A stretch of DNA of 64,000 bases from Coraliomargarita algicola (GTDB taxonomy: Bacteria > Verrucomicrobiota > Verrucomicrobiia > Opitutales > Coraliomargaritaceae), in assembly GCF_033878955.1 (NCBI RefSeq), contig NZ_CP138858.1:4801001-4865000 (forward strand), read 5' to 3'. Below, in pieces: positions 9,173 to 16,844 of the stretch; within the stretch, counting starts at the first letter, position 1, and every line of letters starts with the position of its first letter. The notes below the pieces were generated by a model. That model ran no database searches. It had not been told where the DNA came from and saw only the letters and a program-made list of their open reading frames with translations. Made by a program: the position numbers and the translations under genes.

Positions 9173-9532
9173 ATGGACAAACCCACCAAAATTGAACTAG
9201 AGAAAGCACAAGCTGACTTCCTAGCAGCTCGGAAGGTAATTTCTGCGGCCCAAAACGCCGAGCGTAACGAACGACTTCAGGCGGAGCAACAGGCAAAAAT
9301 CGATGCCAAACTCAGCGCCTATAAAGAGCGCGTAGCTTCGTTTTTTGATCGGCTGCAGCACCGGCTGCAGGAAGCGGAATCTGTTGCTGAACAGAACCTT
9401 CCAAGCGCTGCGGGTGATCTAAACACCGATGAGGCCTTTGTCAGTGCCTGCTGGCAGATTGCAGCGTTACGTGTAGCTCTTGAATACAAGGCCGCAGCGT
9501 ATGCGGAGGCGGGCATCGAAGTTGATGTTTAA
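9173..9532 (+). CDS. Coiled-coil element protein
   Basis: 119 residues, Ala/Glu/Gln-rich and helical, with a likely coiled coil between about residues 8 and 75 (RNERLQAEQQAKIDAKLSAYKERVASFFDRLQHRLQEAE). No signal peptide and no known family. Ten bases separate it from the previous gene, so it is in the same transcription unit. Confidence 0.55.
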   Translation: MDKPTKIELEKAQADFLAARKVISAAQNAERNERLQAEQQAKIDAKLSAYKERVASFFDRLQHRLQEAESVAEQNLPSAAGDLNTDEAFVSACWQIAALRVALEYKAAAYAEAGIEVDV

Positions 9533-9560
9533 TTACCAAAAGACTAGGACTAGCAATAAA

Positions 9561-10142
9561 ATGAGTGATACTACTGAAAAATCTAACGGCGCGCCCGCTA
9601 AGACAGCGGCTGAATTGGCTATGAATCGTAATTGGCCAGATGTCGAACTAAGCGATGAAAATCGGGATTACTATTACCGAAAGATTCGCAGAGATATTCC
9701 TCTTGGATCGAATCTCTCGCCGGAATTTTCGGCGCTCGATGTGGCGGAAGCTGAATTCGAGGAGCACCGCCAACGAATCGAAGAGAAGCGGCGTGAGGTT
9801 GCAGAAAAGCAGCTTGCGATTCGTCGTATCGAAATCCAAATTTCTGATAAGAAGCTACAGCTGGAAGGGGTGCAGGATTTAGAAGAGGGCCTGCAGTCAG
9901 CTCTTAGTCAAGAAAAGCAATGGATCGATTCGCATCTGCAAGCGAAGCGTGGCTATGGTGACGGGAATCGAGTTAACCAATTTGTAGGCTGTTGCATGCG
10001 CAGAGATACGATAATATCTGTTCTCAAGCTTGAAGTGCCAGCGCGCATTAAAGAGGTTGAAGGCGAGCTCGCCGTTTTAGAATCAAATCTGCTGCAAATG
10101 ACCGGCAAATTTGACGACAGCTCAGGGAAGGTTGCCGATTAG
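9561..10142 (+). CDS. Coiled-coil element protein
   Basis: 193 residues from the ATG at 9561 (MSDTTEKS); the open frame extends 27 codons upstream, but that part overlaps the previous gene. The central part (about 75-150) is a strong coiled coil (EEHRQRIEEKRREVAEKQLAIRRIEIQ), followed by a short Gly/Cys-containing region with GCCMRRD. No family recognised. It closes the operon that begins at 6820. Confidence 0.55.
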   Translation: MSDTTEKSNGAPAKTAAELAMNRNWPDVELSDENRDYYYRKIRRDIPLGSNLSPEFSALDVAEAEFEEHRQRIEEKRREVAEKQLAIRRIEIQISDKKLQLEGVQDLEEGLQSALSQEKQWIDSHLQAKRGYGDGNRVNQFVGCCMRRDTIISVLKLEVPARIKEVEGELAVLESNLLQMTGKFDDSSGKVAD

Positions 10143-10209
10143 ATTTTTTTGAATTTTTTGGAGCATGAGAGCTCTGAAAAAGGGGGTAGTTCCCCGGAAT
10201 TAGCATACC

Positions 10210-10256
10210 GGGTGCGGTGCCTGTGTTGCCTCGCTGCTGAGGTTGGTGCCGCACCC
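10210..10256. promoter_or_regulatory. Bulged hairpin upstream of helicase gene
   Basis: GGGTGCGG (10210-10217) pairs with CCGCACCC (10249-10256), and inside it CCTC (10229-10232) pairs with GAGG (10239-10242). It lies 13 bp before the helicase ATG. It could be an attenuator, a translational control element or part of a replication origin, since element origins often adjoin the helicase gene. Structure seen; role inferred. Confidence 0.4.
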
Positions 10257-10269
10257 ATTAATTTATATC

Positions 10270-11811
10270 ATGAGCAAAAATTCAGAAACAGGGTTGAAAG
10301 TCGATCCGCCGCGTAAGCGTTGGCGTGAATCTTGGTTTTTGCCTGGTGATTCTTTTTATATTCCGAATAAAAGGGGCGAATGGGTTGTTCTCACTCGGGC
10401 GGATATGGTTTTGGAGCTAAAGGCTCAAGGGCTGCGCAACTCGCTGTCTGAGGATGAGGTCAAGAGCGGCAAGCGTCTATCCGAGTGTGAAGCTGCTATT
10501 CTGGAAATTAAGAAAAACCAGGTGCTCGACTATTGCGGTCTGCTCGCTGGTTATAAGGCTGGGTTTTATCGTCTCAATGGCCGTAAAGTGCTGGTGACTC
10601 ATTCGCAAGACATGGGCACTGAATGTGCAGCTGCCGTTTGTTGGAATGAAGATCGTCTTACTGCATTTGCCGATGGTCTCGATTGTGGCGACAGTGCTAT
10701 TGGCTCGAAATGGGTCGATGATTTGCGAGAGCTAAATATCGAGACGCTAGAGAGCGAGCATAAGGATGCTGCTCGATTCCCGATTCTGTGGCGCTTTTTC
10801 AATAACCTTTTTAACCGTGATGATTATGATCAGCGGCACCTAGTTTGGGGGATCATGCAAGATACATACACCGCACTCGTGAGGGGGTGCAGTGAGAATA
10901 GCTTACCCAGTCAAGCGCCTGCGTTGTTCATTGCGGGCGAGCCTAGCGCGGGTAAGACTTTGCTATCTGAAATCATGCGCGTAATTTATGGCGGGCGGCG
11001 TGGTTTTCCATATGAGTATTTGACCGGCACGACCAACTTTAACGAGGAACTTTTTGAAGCGACCTTGATGTTAATTGATGACGAGGCAGATAAAACAGAT
11101 ATCCGATCGAGGCACAATCTATCGCAGAAGCTCAAGCAATTCACTGTCGGCGCTGGTAATCGGCTGCACGGCAAAGGCGCTAAGGCTCTCGAATCCGCTC
11201 CGCTATGGCGTGTGCTGATGCTGTGTAATACGGATGAAGACAGTTTGCGCGTGCTGCCTCCGATTGATATGTGCGGCGATAAGTTCGTGCTGCTCAAAGC
11301 ACATGGTGAATCCGTGCCATTGACGACTGATTCACCGCTCAAGAAGCGTATGCTCTGGAGTGCGATCGTCGAAGAGCTTCCTTTTTTTAAGCATTGGCTG
11401 CGCAATGTTTACGAGCTGCCCAAGGAATGGGGGCCAACGCATAGATTCCCGGTCAAGCCGTGGCACCACCCTGGTATTGTCGATATCATTGAGGACGTAG
11501 CGCCTTGGCGTGAGACGTGGGATTTGCTCTGTAATACGCTAATGCGGCATGGCATGATTGAGTTTAATGGGGTTGAACTTCCGGAGCACTGCTATGTTGC
11601 GACGTGTCAAGCCATGATTGATGAGTTGCGCGAGCATTACGAAGTGTATAAGCTCACAAGGGCCGAGGCGGAAGCGCTCAAGGTTCGTTCGATTGGCCGC
11701 TATCTGAAGCAAGTTGAAGCGCGAAATAGTGGCCATGCGATACAGCGGCGCGACAGCAATGGGACGCGTTATTGGTGGTTGTCACGTGATGGAGTGTTCA
11801 AGCGAACATGA
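10270..11811 (+). CDS. SF3-like (D5/primase-associated) helicase ATPase
   Basis: About 513 residues from ATG 10270 (MSKNSETG). Walker A is AGEPSAGKTLL (about residue 225), Walker B is LMLIDDEAD, and a sensor-1-like Asn is in LMLCNTDEDSLRVLP. This layout fits superfamily 3 or DUF5906-type helicases used for replication by phages, plasmids and satellites. No primase catalytic motifs are visible in the N-terminal 200 residues. The C-terminal region ends with a likely DNA-binding wing (GHAIQRRDSNGTRYWWLSRDG). It is followed by a strong terminator. It suggests that the element can replicate autonomously after excision. Confidence 0.8.
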   Translation: MSKNSETGLKVDPPRKRWRESWFLPGDSFYIPNKRGEWVVLTRADMVLELKAQGLRNSLSEDEVKSGKRLSECEAAILEIKKNQVLDYCGLLAGYKAGFYRLNGRKVLVTHSQDMGTECAAAVCWNEDRLTAFADGLDCGDSAIGSKWVDDLRELNIETLESEHKDAARFPILWRFFNNLFNRDDYDQRHLVWGIMQDTYTALVRGCSENSLPSQAPALFIAGEPSAGKTLLSEIMRVIYGGRRGFPYEYLTGTTNFNEELFEATLMLIDDEADKTDIRSRHNLSQKLKQFTVGAGNRLHGKGAKALESAPLWRVLMLCNTDEDSLRVLPPIDMCGDKFVLLKAHGESVPLTTDSPLKKRMLWSAIVEELPFFKHWLRNVYELPKEWGPTHRFPVKPWHHPGIVDIIEDVAPWRETWDLLCNTLMRHGMIEFNGVELPEHCYVATCQAMIDELREHYEVYKLTRAEAEALKVRSIGRYLKQVEARNSGHAIQRRDSNGTRYWWLSRDGVFKRT

Positions 11812-11830
11812 GATTTCTTGTCATTATCTC

Positions 11831-11871
11831 AAAAGCTATAATGTCAGTTTCTGACGTTATAGCTTTTTTTT
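11831..11871 (+). terminator. Rho-independent terminator after helicase gene
   Basis: A 17-bp stem with one mismatch: AAAAGCTATAATGTCAG pairs with CTGACGTTATAGCTTTT across a TTT loop, followed by more T. It starts 20 bp after the helicase stop. Confidence 0.8.
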
Positions 11872-12008
11872 ATCTCGGTGGCGGGCCTGTTCGGGGTGGT
11901 GCAGGTGGTCTTCGTCGAAAAAATGACATTATTCAGACATCACTGACGACAAGGTTTTTGATAACGACAAGGCGCGATTGGCTGAATCAATAGGTTTCTG
12001 GGCAGTCT

Positions 12009-12107
12009 ATGACATATTGTCGTTATATTTAACATATATACTAAACACACGCGCCTGCGCGGTTGGGCTGTAGCCAGTAACCTGCAAATATAACGACAAT
12101 ATGTCAT
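12009..12107. promoter_or_regulatory. 22-bp perfect inverted repeat around a start codon
   Basis: The left arm at 12009-12030 and the right arm at 12086-12107 are exact reverse complements over 22 bp (core ATTGTCGTTATAT), separated by 55 bp. The ATG of the next gene (12101) lies inside the right arm. A partial copy, ATAACGACAA, occurs at 11961. This looks like a paired operator, possibly bound by the small HTH-like product, or an origin iteron set. Confidence 0.55.
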
Positions 12108-12451
12108 CTCATATAAATTCATTCGAAGATTCTATTTTGTATTCATGCGGTGCAGATCGCGGTGAGATCCGTGACGCGATTAATTTTTTAGAGGGGGCCG
12201 GTATCTCTTGCGATGGTTCGGGCAAGGTTGATGTCGATCTAGCCTTAAGACGCGTGGTGCTAGATTTGATCCATCCACCTGCCTGGTCGAATGCCGCATT
12301 CGAGGCCGATATCATCTGTCTAGCTGCTGGGCTGGGGGATCGAGATTTGACCGTTAAATCTGTGGCCAATAAGCATGGCTTCGGTGTGGCTCGGGTTCGG
12401 GAGCTGGTCCGCGATCGGGCTGGGCGCTATGATCTACCGGATTTCGCTTGA
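12101..12451 (+). CDS. Small protein with C-terminal HTH-like segment
   Basis: 116 residues, acidic N-terminal half, with a helix-turn-helix-like pattern near the C-terminus (LTVKSVANKHGFGVARVRELVRDRAG). No family recognised. Its start codon is embedded in one arm of a 22-bp inverted repeat, which is consistent with autoregulation. It probably controls the right end of the element. Confidence 0.55.
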   Translation: MSSHINSFEDSILYSCGADRGEIRDAINFLEGAGISCDGSGKVDVDLALRRVVLDLIHPPAWSNAAFEADIICLAAGLGDRDLTVKSVANKHGFGVARVRELVRDRAGRYDLPDFA

Positions 12452-12845
12452 TTCGTGAGGCGGGTTTCACGGATCAAGGCCCCCCACTAAGGAATCTATT
12501 GATCCGGGGCTAGCCTCGAAGGTTTGGCGACGTGCGTCGTTTTTCTGCCTGCGCTATGTCGCCGCGTCGTGTCGTTTCGTTTCTGCCTTGAAAGCGTGCG
12601 CTTTCGTGTGCTTGCGTAATTTTTGGCCTTTTACTACTGCGCTAAATTAGGGCTTGAACAGTGGCGCGCCTTCTGGCTGGATTGTCAGCGTAATGGCTGA
12701 CGTGGAAATCAGCCCTACGAATTCAAACGTGAAAAAACAAAGCATCTTTCTATGTAGTGAATACTTTGCGCCCTGCGTGGGCGGTCGGGCTGCTTTGGCC
12801 CATTTCCACCCGCTCGCGTTGGGGCGCATCTAGGAAGATTAAAAA
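12452..12845. other. Non-coding stretch in element
   Basis: No convincing gene in about 390 bp. It holds a small hairpin (GGCTGA at about 12694 with TCAGCC at about 12708, no T run) and a run of C/G blocks around 12480-12520. Promoter signals for the following gene are not obvious, although the segment before 12846 is A-rich. Confidence 0.4.
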
Positions 12846-13712
12846 ATGAAAGACCTGAAATGTAATGCCTTCATTCTCAATGTGCCAGTTTCTAGCCGTG
12901 AGTTGCATGAGCTAATTATTGCCGCTAAGGTGGCGGGACAAAGGGAGCGGCTATTCAATCGCGTTGCTGTGGCCAATGGGGCGGCCCGCGCATTAAGTAA
13001 GCCATTGCCATACGGGCAAGGCGACAAGCAATGCCCTGGGGCACTGGCGCGGCGTCGTGAAATGATGCCGCTCTTAAGTTCCGATGAATCAGGGGCGGTT
13101 CAAGCTGTATCCGTCGTGCTTTCCGGTGATGAATACGCCGATCTGTGCGCGGCTGCAAAATTGCGCGGTCTCACAGTTGAGGCGCTGAGCAAACAAATTA
13201 TTTGCGGGGAAGCGCAAAGCTGGCTGGAGGCTTCCGCTCAAGACGATGAGTTTTGCAAGTCGATGCAGGTTTCTGATATGGCGGTTGAATACCTACGTGA
13301 GCTTAACGCTGGTATTGAAGTGCCTCAATTGTGGGCGATCGGAGTGGGGCAGGATTTAAAGCCAATCTTTCGCGAACGGCTTACTTTACTGGATCGTCCT
13401 CACTCACCGGTAGCGCCTGCTAGGGCGTTCAGAGCTGCCCTGGATCGTGGGGCGCGTGGCGTTGTCGTCGTGCGGGTGCATCCTGCTGATTCAATCCCGA
13501 ATGAAGATGATGCCCGCGAGCTGAAGCGTTTACTTGGGGCAGCCGCAATGCTTGGATCTGAGTTGATAGATTTCATCGTCATGAATCCTATTGGCAACTG
13601 CTCGTCTTACTACGTAGACCCAGAGCTTTGGGCCGCTCCGGCTCTCGCACCATCGCTCGATGGCCCTCGCTATAATATCGCGGAATGGCGGAAGCGGGGG
13701 CACCTAGTTTAA
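12846..13712 (+). CDS. RadC/JAB-domain-like protein with RHH-like middle
   Basis: 288 residues. The middle (about 93-130) resembles a ribbon-helix-helix or Arc-type unit (VSVVLSGDEYADLCAAAKLRGLTVEALS). The C-terminal 100 residues align by eye with RadC/JAB (MPN) domains: APARAFRAALDRGARGVVVVRVHPADS, then a helix RELKRLLGAAAMLG and ELIDFIVM. The JAMM zinc motif HxHPSGDPxPSxxD is degraded: the first His is Arg and the Ser is Asn, so it is probably not a zinc hydrolase. RadC-like genes are frequent on mobile elements. It is the last gene before attR. Confidence 0.6.
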   Translation: MKDLKCNAFILNVPVSSRELHELIIAAKVAGQRERLFNRVAVANGAARALSKPLPYGQGDKQCPGALARRREMMPLLSSDESGAVQAVSVVLSGDEYADLCAAAKLRGLTVEALSKQIICGEAQSWLEASAQDDEFCKSMQVSDMAVEYLRELNAGIEVPQLWAIGVGQDLKPIFRERLTLLDRPHSPVAPARAFRAALDRGARGVVVVRVHPADSIPNEDDARELKRLLGAAAMLGSELIDFIVMNPIGNCSSYYVDPELWAAPALAPSLDGPRYNIAEWRKRGHLV

Positions 13713-13794
13713 GGTCGGAATATGCCGAAAAACACCTTTTTTTCAGGAAACTGGCACTTCGGTTTTTGTAACTTGTTGTTTTTCAACTATGAGC

Positions 13795-13855
13795 CGCAGA
13801 CTGTAAATCTGTTCTCTTTGAGTTCGCTGGTTCGAATCCGGCTCTCACCACCACT
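13795..13855 (+). repeat. attR: 61-bp direct repeat of tRNA-Tyr 3' part
   Basis: Identical to 5131-5191. It lacks the 5' half of the tRNA (the acceptor 5' strand and D arm are replaced by unrelated AT-rich sequence), so it is not a functional tRNA. It marks the right end of the integrated element. Confidence 0.92.
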
Positions 13856-14211
13856 TTAAAGGCCGTCCGTAAGGGCGGCCTTTTTTAGTGGTGAGAACGG
13901 ATGAAGAACCAGCGCTGGTTCGACGAAAAGAGCGCAGCGACTGGAGATGGGGCCCCCGGAGGGGGATTTCGCAGAGATTTTGCGTCGCAAAACCAATCCG
14001 GCTCTCACCACCACTTTAAAGGCCGTCCGCAAGGGCGGCCTTTTTTAGTGGTGAGAACGGATGAAGAACCAGCGCTGGTTCGACGAAAGGAGCGCAGCGA
14101 CTGGAGATGGGGCCCCCGGAGGGGGATCTCGCAGAGATTTTGCGTCGCAAAACCAATCCGGCTCTCACCACCACTTTAAAGGCCGTCCGTAAGGGCGGCC
14201 TTTTTTAGTGG
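13835..14211 (+). repeat. 160-bp tandem repeat containing tRNA tail and terminator
   Basis: Copies start at 13835, 13995 and 14155 (AATCCGGCTCTCACCACCAC), period 160 bp, the third truncated after about 55 bp. Each has the last 20 bases of tRNA-Tyr plus CCA, then a GGCCGTCC/GGGCGGCC hairpin with a T run (13861-13886, 14021-14046, 14181-14206). Copies differ at only a few bases (for example GTAAGG versus GCAAGG). Probably a duplication of the att-terminator segment. The open frame at 13901-14179 is a by-product of this repeat. Confidence 0.85.
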
Positions 14212-14385
14212 TGCTGAGATTTAGAGCTTTCTTGGGTGGCCTCGGTTCTCAGAACCGGGGAGAGGCTTAGGGGCCCCGCAACTTAGTTTCGATTGCTTCG
14301 ACATCGCTTGCAAAGCAAAGCAGTAGGCTAGCTTTCGGATGATCTAATAAAATTCTGAGATTACTCGCAAAATTTAAAATGTAAC

Positions 14386-14410
14386 TTGACTATTTCGCAT
14401 TCTTGCGAAA
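14386..14410. promoter_or_regulatory. Promoter and ArsR-type operator of the ars operon
   Basis: A -35-like TTGACT (14386-14391) is followed by the palindrome TTTCGCA-TTCT-TGCGAAA (14393-14410), which lies where a spacer and -10 would be. ArsR/SmtB repressors bind such palindromes over their own promoter. The arsR ATG is 14 bp downstream. A second TTTCGC-rich stretch lies at about 14750, before the permease gene. Confidence 0.65.
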
Positions 14411-14423
14411 TTAGTGTAGTGCA

Positions 14424-14729
14424 ATGTCAAATTCCACCTCAGATGTGTTCAAAGCTTTAGGCCATCCGGCTAGGGTGCAGTTCGTCAAACTCTTAGGCGA
14501 GGGCGAGAAATGTGTCTGTGATTTGGTCGAAAGTGTGGATCTGGGCTGGTCGACTGTATCCCGTCATCTCTCGGTGCTCAAGGAGGCTGGTATTGTGACC
14601 GATGAAAAACGCGGCTTGCAGGTTTTTTATAAACTGAGTCTGCCCTGTGTGAGTCAGTTCATCGCTTGCCTGGAGCAGGATGGCGAGACTGTCAATGCGG
14701 ACTGCACTTGCCACAGCATGGAGACCTGA
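14424..14729 (+). CDS. arsR: ArsR/SmtB-family metalloregulator
   Basis: 101 residues with the full ArsR winged helix: VFKALGHPARVQFVKLL, then the metal-binding ECVCDLVE-type motif seen here as KCVCDLVESVDLGWSTVSRHLSVLKEAGIV, and the wing GLQVFYKL. The CVC pair at the start of helix 3 is the classic As(III)/Sb(III) sensor site; further Cys pairs lie near the C-terminus (DCTCHS). It heads an operon of a permease, an ArsE-like thioredoxin, ArsF- and ArsG-like proteins, so arsenical-responsive repression is expected. Confidence 0.9.
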   Translation: MSNSTSDVFKALGHPARVQFVKLLGEGEKCVCDLVESVDLGWSTVSRHLSVLKEAGIVTDEKRGLQVFYKLSLPCVSQFIACLEQDGETVNADCTCHSMET

Positions 14730-14773
14730 AACTTTTTTTAATCCTTTATTTCGCTATTTCGCGTAATAGTAAT

Positions 14774-16072
14774 ATGAATGCTAAAACTGAATATAAAATC
14801 GCCGCCTATTTGGGCGCGATCTTTCTGGTCTTTTACTTTCTTCCGGTGGGCAGTGCTCGCTTTGATCACTCCGTCACGGAAGCCTTGGCCTTGACCAAGT
14901 GGTATGCGCGTGAGCATGTCGTACTTTGTCTTTTGCCGGCATTTTGGATTGCGGGCGGCATCGCGGCCTTTGTATCGCAGTCATCAGTGATGCGCTACTT
15001 GGGGCCGAAGGCACCCAAACCGCTGGCTTATGGCTTCGGTGCGATTTCGGGCACCATCCTTGCCGTTTGTTCCTGCACGGTGCTTCCCTTGTTTGCGGGG
15101 ATTTATCGTATGGGCGCGGGGCTGGGTCCAGCTACGGCTTTTCTCTATTCCGGGCCTGCGATCAACGCGCTGGCCATCATCCTCACTGCCAAGGTTTTGG
15201 GCGCACAGATTGGATTGGCCCGGGCCATTGGCGCGGTGAGCTTTAGCCTGCTGATCGGCTTATTGATGGCTTTCTTCTTTCGCAAAGAGGAGCAGCAAAA
15301 AGCGGCCGCGGCAGTGGCCATGCCGGACGATGAAGCGGCGCGCCCGCTCTGGCAGACGGCTGCCTTCTTTGCCAATATGGTGGCCATATTGGTTTTTGCC
15401 AATTGGGGAGGCGCGGACGATGCCGGATTCTTTGGCGCGGTCTATGCGATCAAGTGGTGGTTGAGCTCGGCCTTTGCCTTGCTGTTTATGTGGATGCTTT
15501 GGCGTTGGATGCATGTGTCGGGCCTGCGCGTCTGCCTCACCATTGCTGCGGTCGCTCTGGTTGCGATACTCACACAGGGGCATGCGACTTGGGCGGTGTT
15601 CACCGGGGTGCTGGGACTGGTTTGGATGACTGCGGGGCAAAAAGGTGAGACGGGGGAATGGTTTGAGCAGACCTGGTCTTATACCAAGCAAATCATGCCG
15701 CTCTTACTCGGTGGGGTGCTGGTGGCAGGGCTCTTACTCGGACGGCCAGGCGCGGAGGGATTGATCCCTTCGGAGTGGATCAGCCAGTCGGTCGGGGGCA
15801 ACTCGCTGGGGGCCAACCTGTTTGCCTCCTTAGCGGGCGCCTTCATGTATTTTGCAACGCTCACTGAAATCCCGATTCTGCAAGGCCTGCTTGGCAACGG
15901 TATGGGCAGCGGTCCCGCGCTGGCGCTGCTGCTGGCGGGCCCCGCGCTGAGTCTGCCCAACATGCTGGTGATCAACTCCATCATCGGGCCCAAGAAGACC
16001 ACCGTCTACGTCAGCTTGGTGGTGACCATGGCCACCCTCAGCGGCTGGATCTACGGCTTTCTTTTTTCTTAG
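14774..16072 (+). CDS. Permease of the DUF318/YraQ (ArsP-like) family
   Basis: 432 residues from ATG 14774, with about ten membrane segments. The family signature CSCTVLPLFAGIYRMGAGLGPATAFLYSGPAIN is present; the Cys pair in this motif is conserved in ArsP, the methylarsenite/trivalent organoarsenical exporter, and its YraQ relatives. A second inverted copy of the motif (LTEIPILQGLLGNGMGSGPALALLLAGPALSLPN) is seen near residue 380. It follows arsR by 44 bp in the same operon. Organoarsenical or arsenite export is likely. A longer upstream frame overlapping arsR is not likely to be used. Confidence 0.85.
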   Translation: MNAKTEYKIAAYLGAIFLVFYFLPVGSARFDHSVTEALALTKWYAREHVVLCLLPAFWIAGGIAAFVSQSSVMRYLGPKAPKPLAYGFGAISGTILAVCSCTVLPLFAGIYRMGAGLGPATAFLYSGPAINALAIILTAKVLGAQIGLARAIGAVSFSLLIGLLMAFFFRKEEQQKAAAAVAMPDDEAARPLWQTAAFFANMVAILVFANWGGADDAGFFGAVYAIKWWLSSAFALLFMWMLWRWMHVSGLRVCLTIAAVALVAILTQGHATWAVFTGVLGLVWMTAGQKGETGEWFEQTWSYTKQIMPLLLGGVLVAGLLLGRPGAEGLIPSEWISQSVGGNSLGANLFASLAGAFMYFATLTEIPILQGLLGNGMGSGPALALLLAGPALSLPNMLVINSIIGPKKTTVYVSLVVTMATLSGWIYGFLFS

Positions 16073-16099
16073 TCATCCGCAACTCAAACAGGACACATT

Positions 16100-16333
16100 A
16101 TGAAACAAATACAAATCCTCGGCACGGGATGTGCCAAATGCAATCAACTCACCGCAGCGGCCGAAGCGGCTGCCAGCGAACTCGGTATCGAATATACCAT
16201 CGAGAAGGTCACCGACATGATGCGCTTTGCTGATTTCGGCGTCATGATCACCCCTGCCATGGTAGTGGACGGCGTGGTCAAAGTCGCAGGCAAGGTTCCG
16301 TCTGCGGAAGATTTAAAACAAATGCTCCAATAG
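16100..16333 (+). CDS. Thioredoxin-fold protein, ArsE-like
   Basis: 77 residues of the small redox-active thioredoxin_3 family. The active motif is GTGCAKCNQL (CxxC) at about residues 9-18, and the cis-Pro is in MITPAMVVDG. Similar proteins sit next to DUF318 permeases. In arsEFG operons (described in Shewanella putrefaciens) ArsE is a protein of this size and fold that works with ArsF in reduction of nitrophenyl arsenicals. Position just before the ArsF-like gene supports the same role here. The name ArsE is by context. Confidence 0.7.
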   Translation: MKQIQILGTGCAKCNQLTAAAEAAASELGIEYTIEKVTDMMRFADFGVMITPAMVVDGVVKVAGKVPSAEDLKQMLQ

Positions 16334-16340
16334 TGCTGCC

Positions 16341-16835
16341 ATGAAACGTATTCTACAAAGCCTACTTTTATTGCTGGTTCTCCTGGGCATAGGCGCGGGT
16401 ATTTACCAAAAATTGCAGCCGGCGCCGTCTGTCAGCCCTGAGCCGACAGTCACGGCCGCCGCGGATGCAGTCGCTTCAGCGCCGGTGCGATCTGAGCGCG
16501 TTACGGTCACTTATTTTACCTCCGACGTGCGTTGTATCTCCTGCAAAAAGATCGAAGCCCTCACGCGTGAAACCTTAAACGAGCGCTTCGCCGATGCGCT
16601 CGCTGACGGCGCACTGGTGTTTGAAACGCACAACATCGATCGCCCGGAAAACAAGCACTACGTCGAAGACTATGAGCTTTCCTTTAAAACCGTAATCATC
16701 GCCAAAGAATCAGCCGACCCAAAACAAGTCCGCTGGCAGCGCATGGACGATGTGTGGACCTACTTAAATGAGCCCGAGAGTTTTAAAGATTATCTCGATG
16801 CCGGTATCCGCGAAGTGCTACCGAAAACAATCTAA
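16341..16835 (+). CDS. ArsF-like nitroreductase-subunit family protein
   Basis: 164 residues. One N-terminal membrane anchor or signal (about 5-25, LLLLLVLLGIGAGIYQ) is followed by a Pro/Ala-rich linker and a thioredoxin-like domain starting VTVTYFTSDVRCISCKKIE with a CxxC redox site. This matches the family annotated as nitrophenyl compound nitroreductase subunit ArsF. It starts eight bases after the ArsE-like stop. It probably acts in the periplasm or at the membrane with its neighbours. Confidence 0.75.
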   Translation: MKRILQSLLLLLVLLGIGAGIYQKLQPAPSVSPEPTVTAAADAVASAPVRSERVTVTYFTSDVRCISCKKIEALTRETLNERFADALADGALVFETHNIDRPENKHYVEDYELSFKTVIIAKESADPKQVRWQRMDDVWTYLNEPESFKDYLDAGIREVLPKTI

Positions 16836-16844
16836 TTCAAGGTT

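Noticed and set aside
12694..12713. Hairpin GGCTGA/TCAGCC as terminator
   Set aside because: Short stem and no T run on either side; listed only as part of the non-coding stretch.
13901..14179. 92-codon frame downstream of attR
   Set aside because: It lies within the 160-bp tandem repeats and terminators, and its sequence repeats itself; it is a by-product of the repeat.
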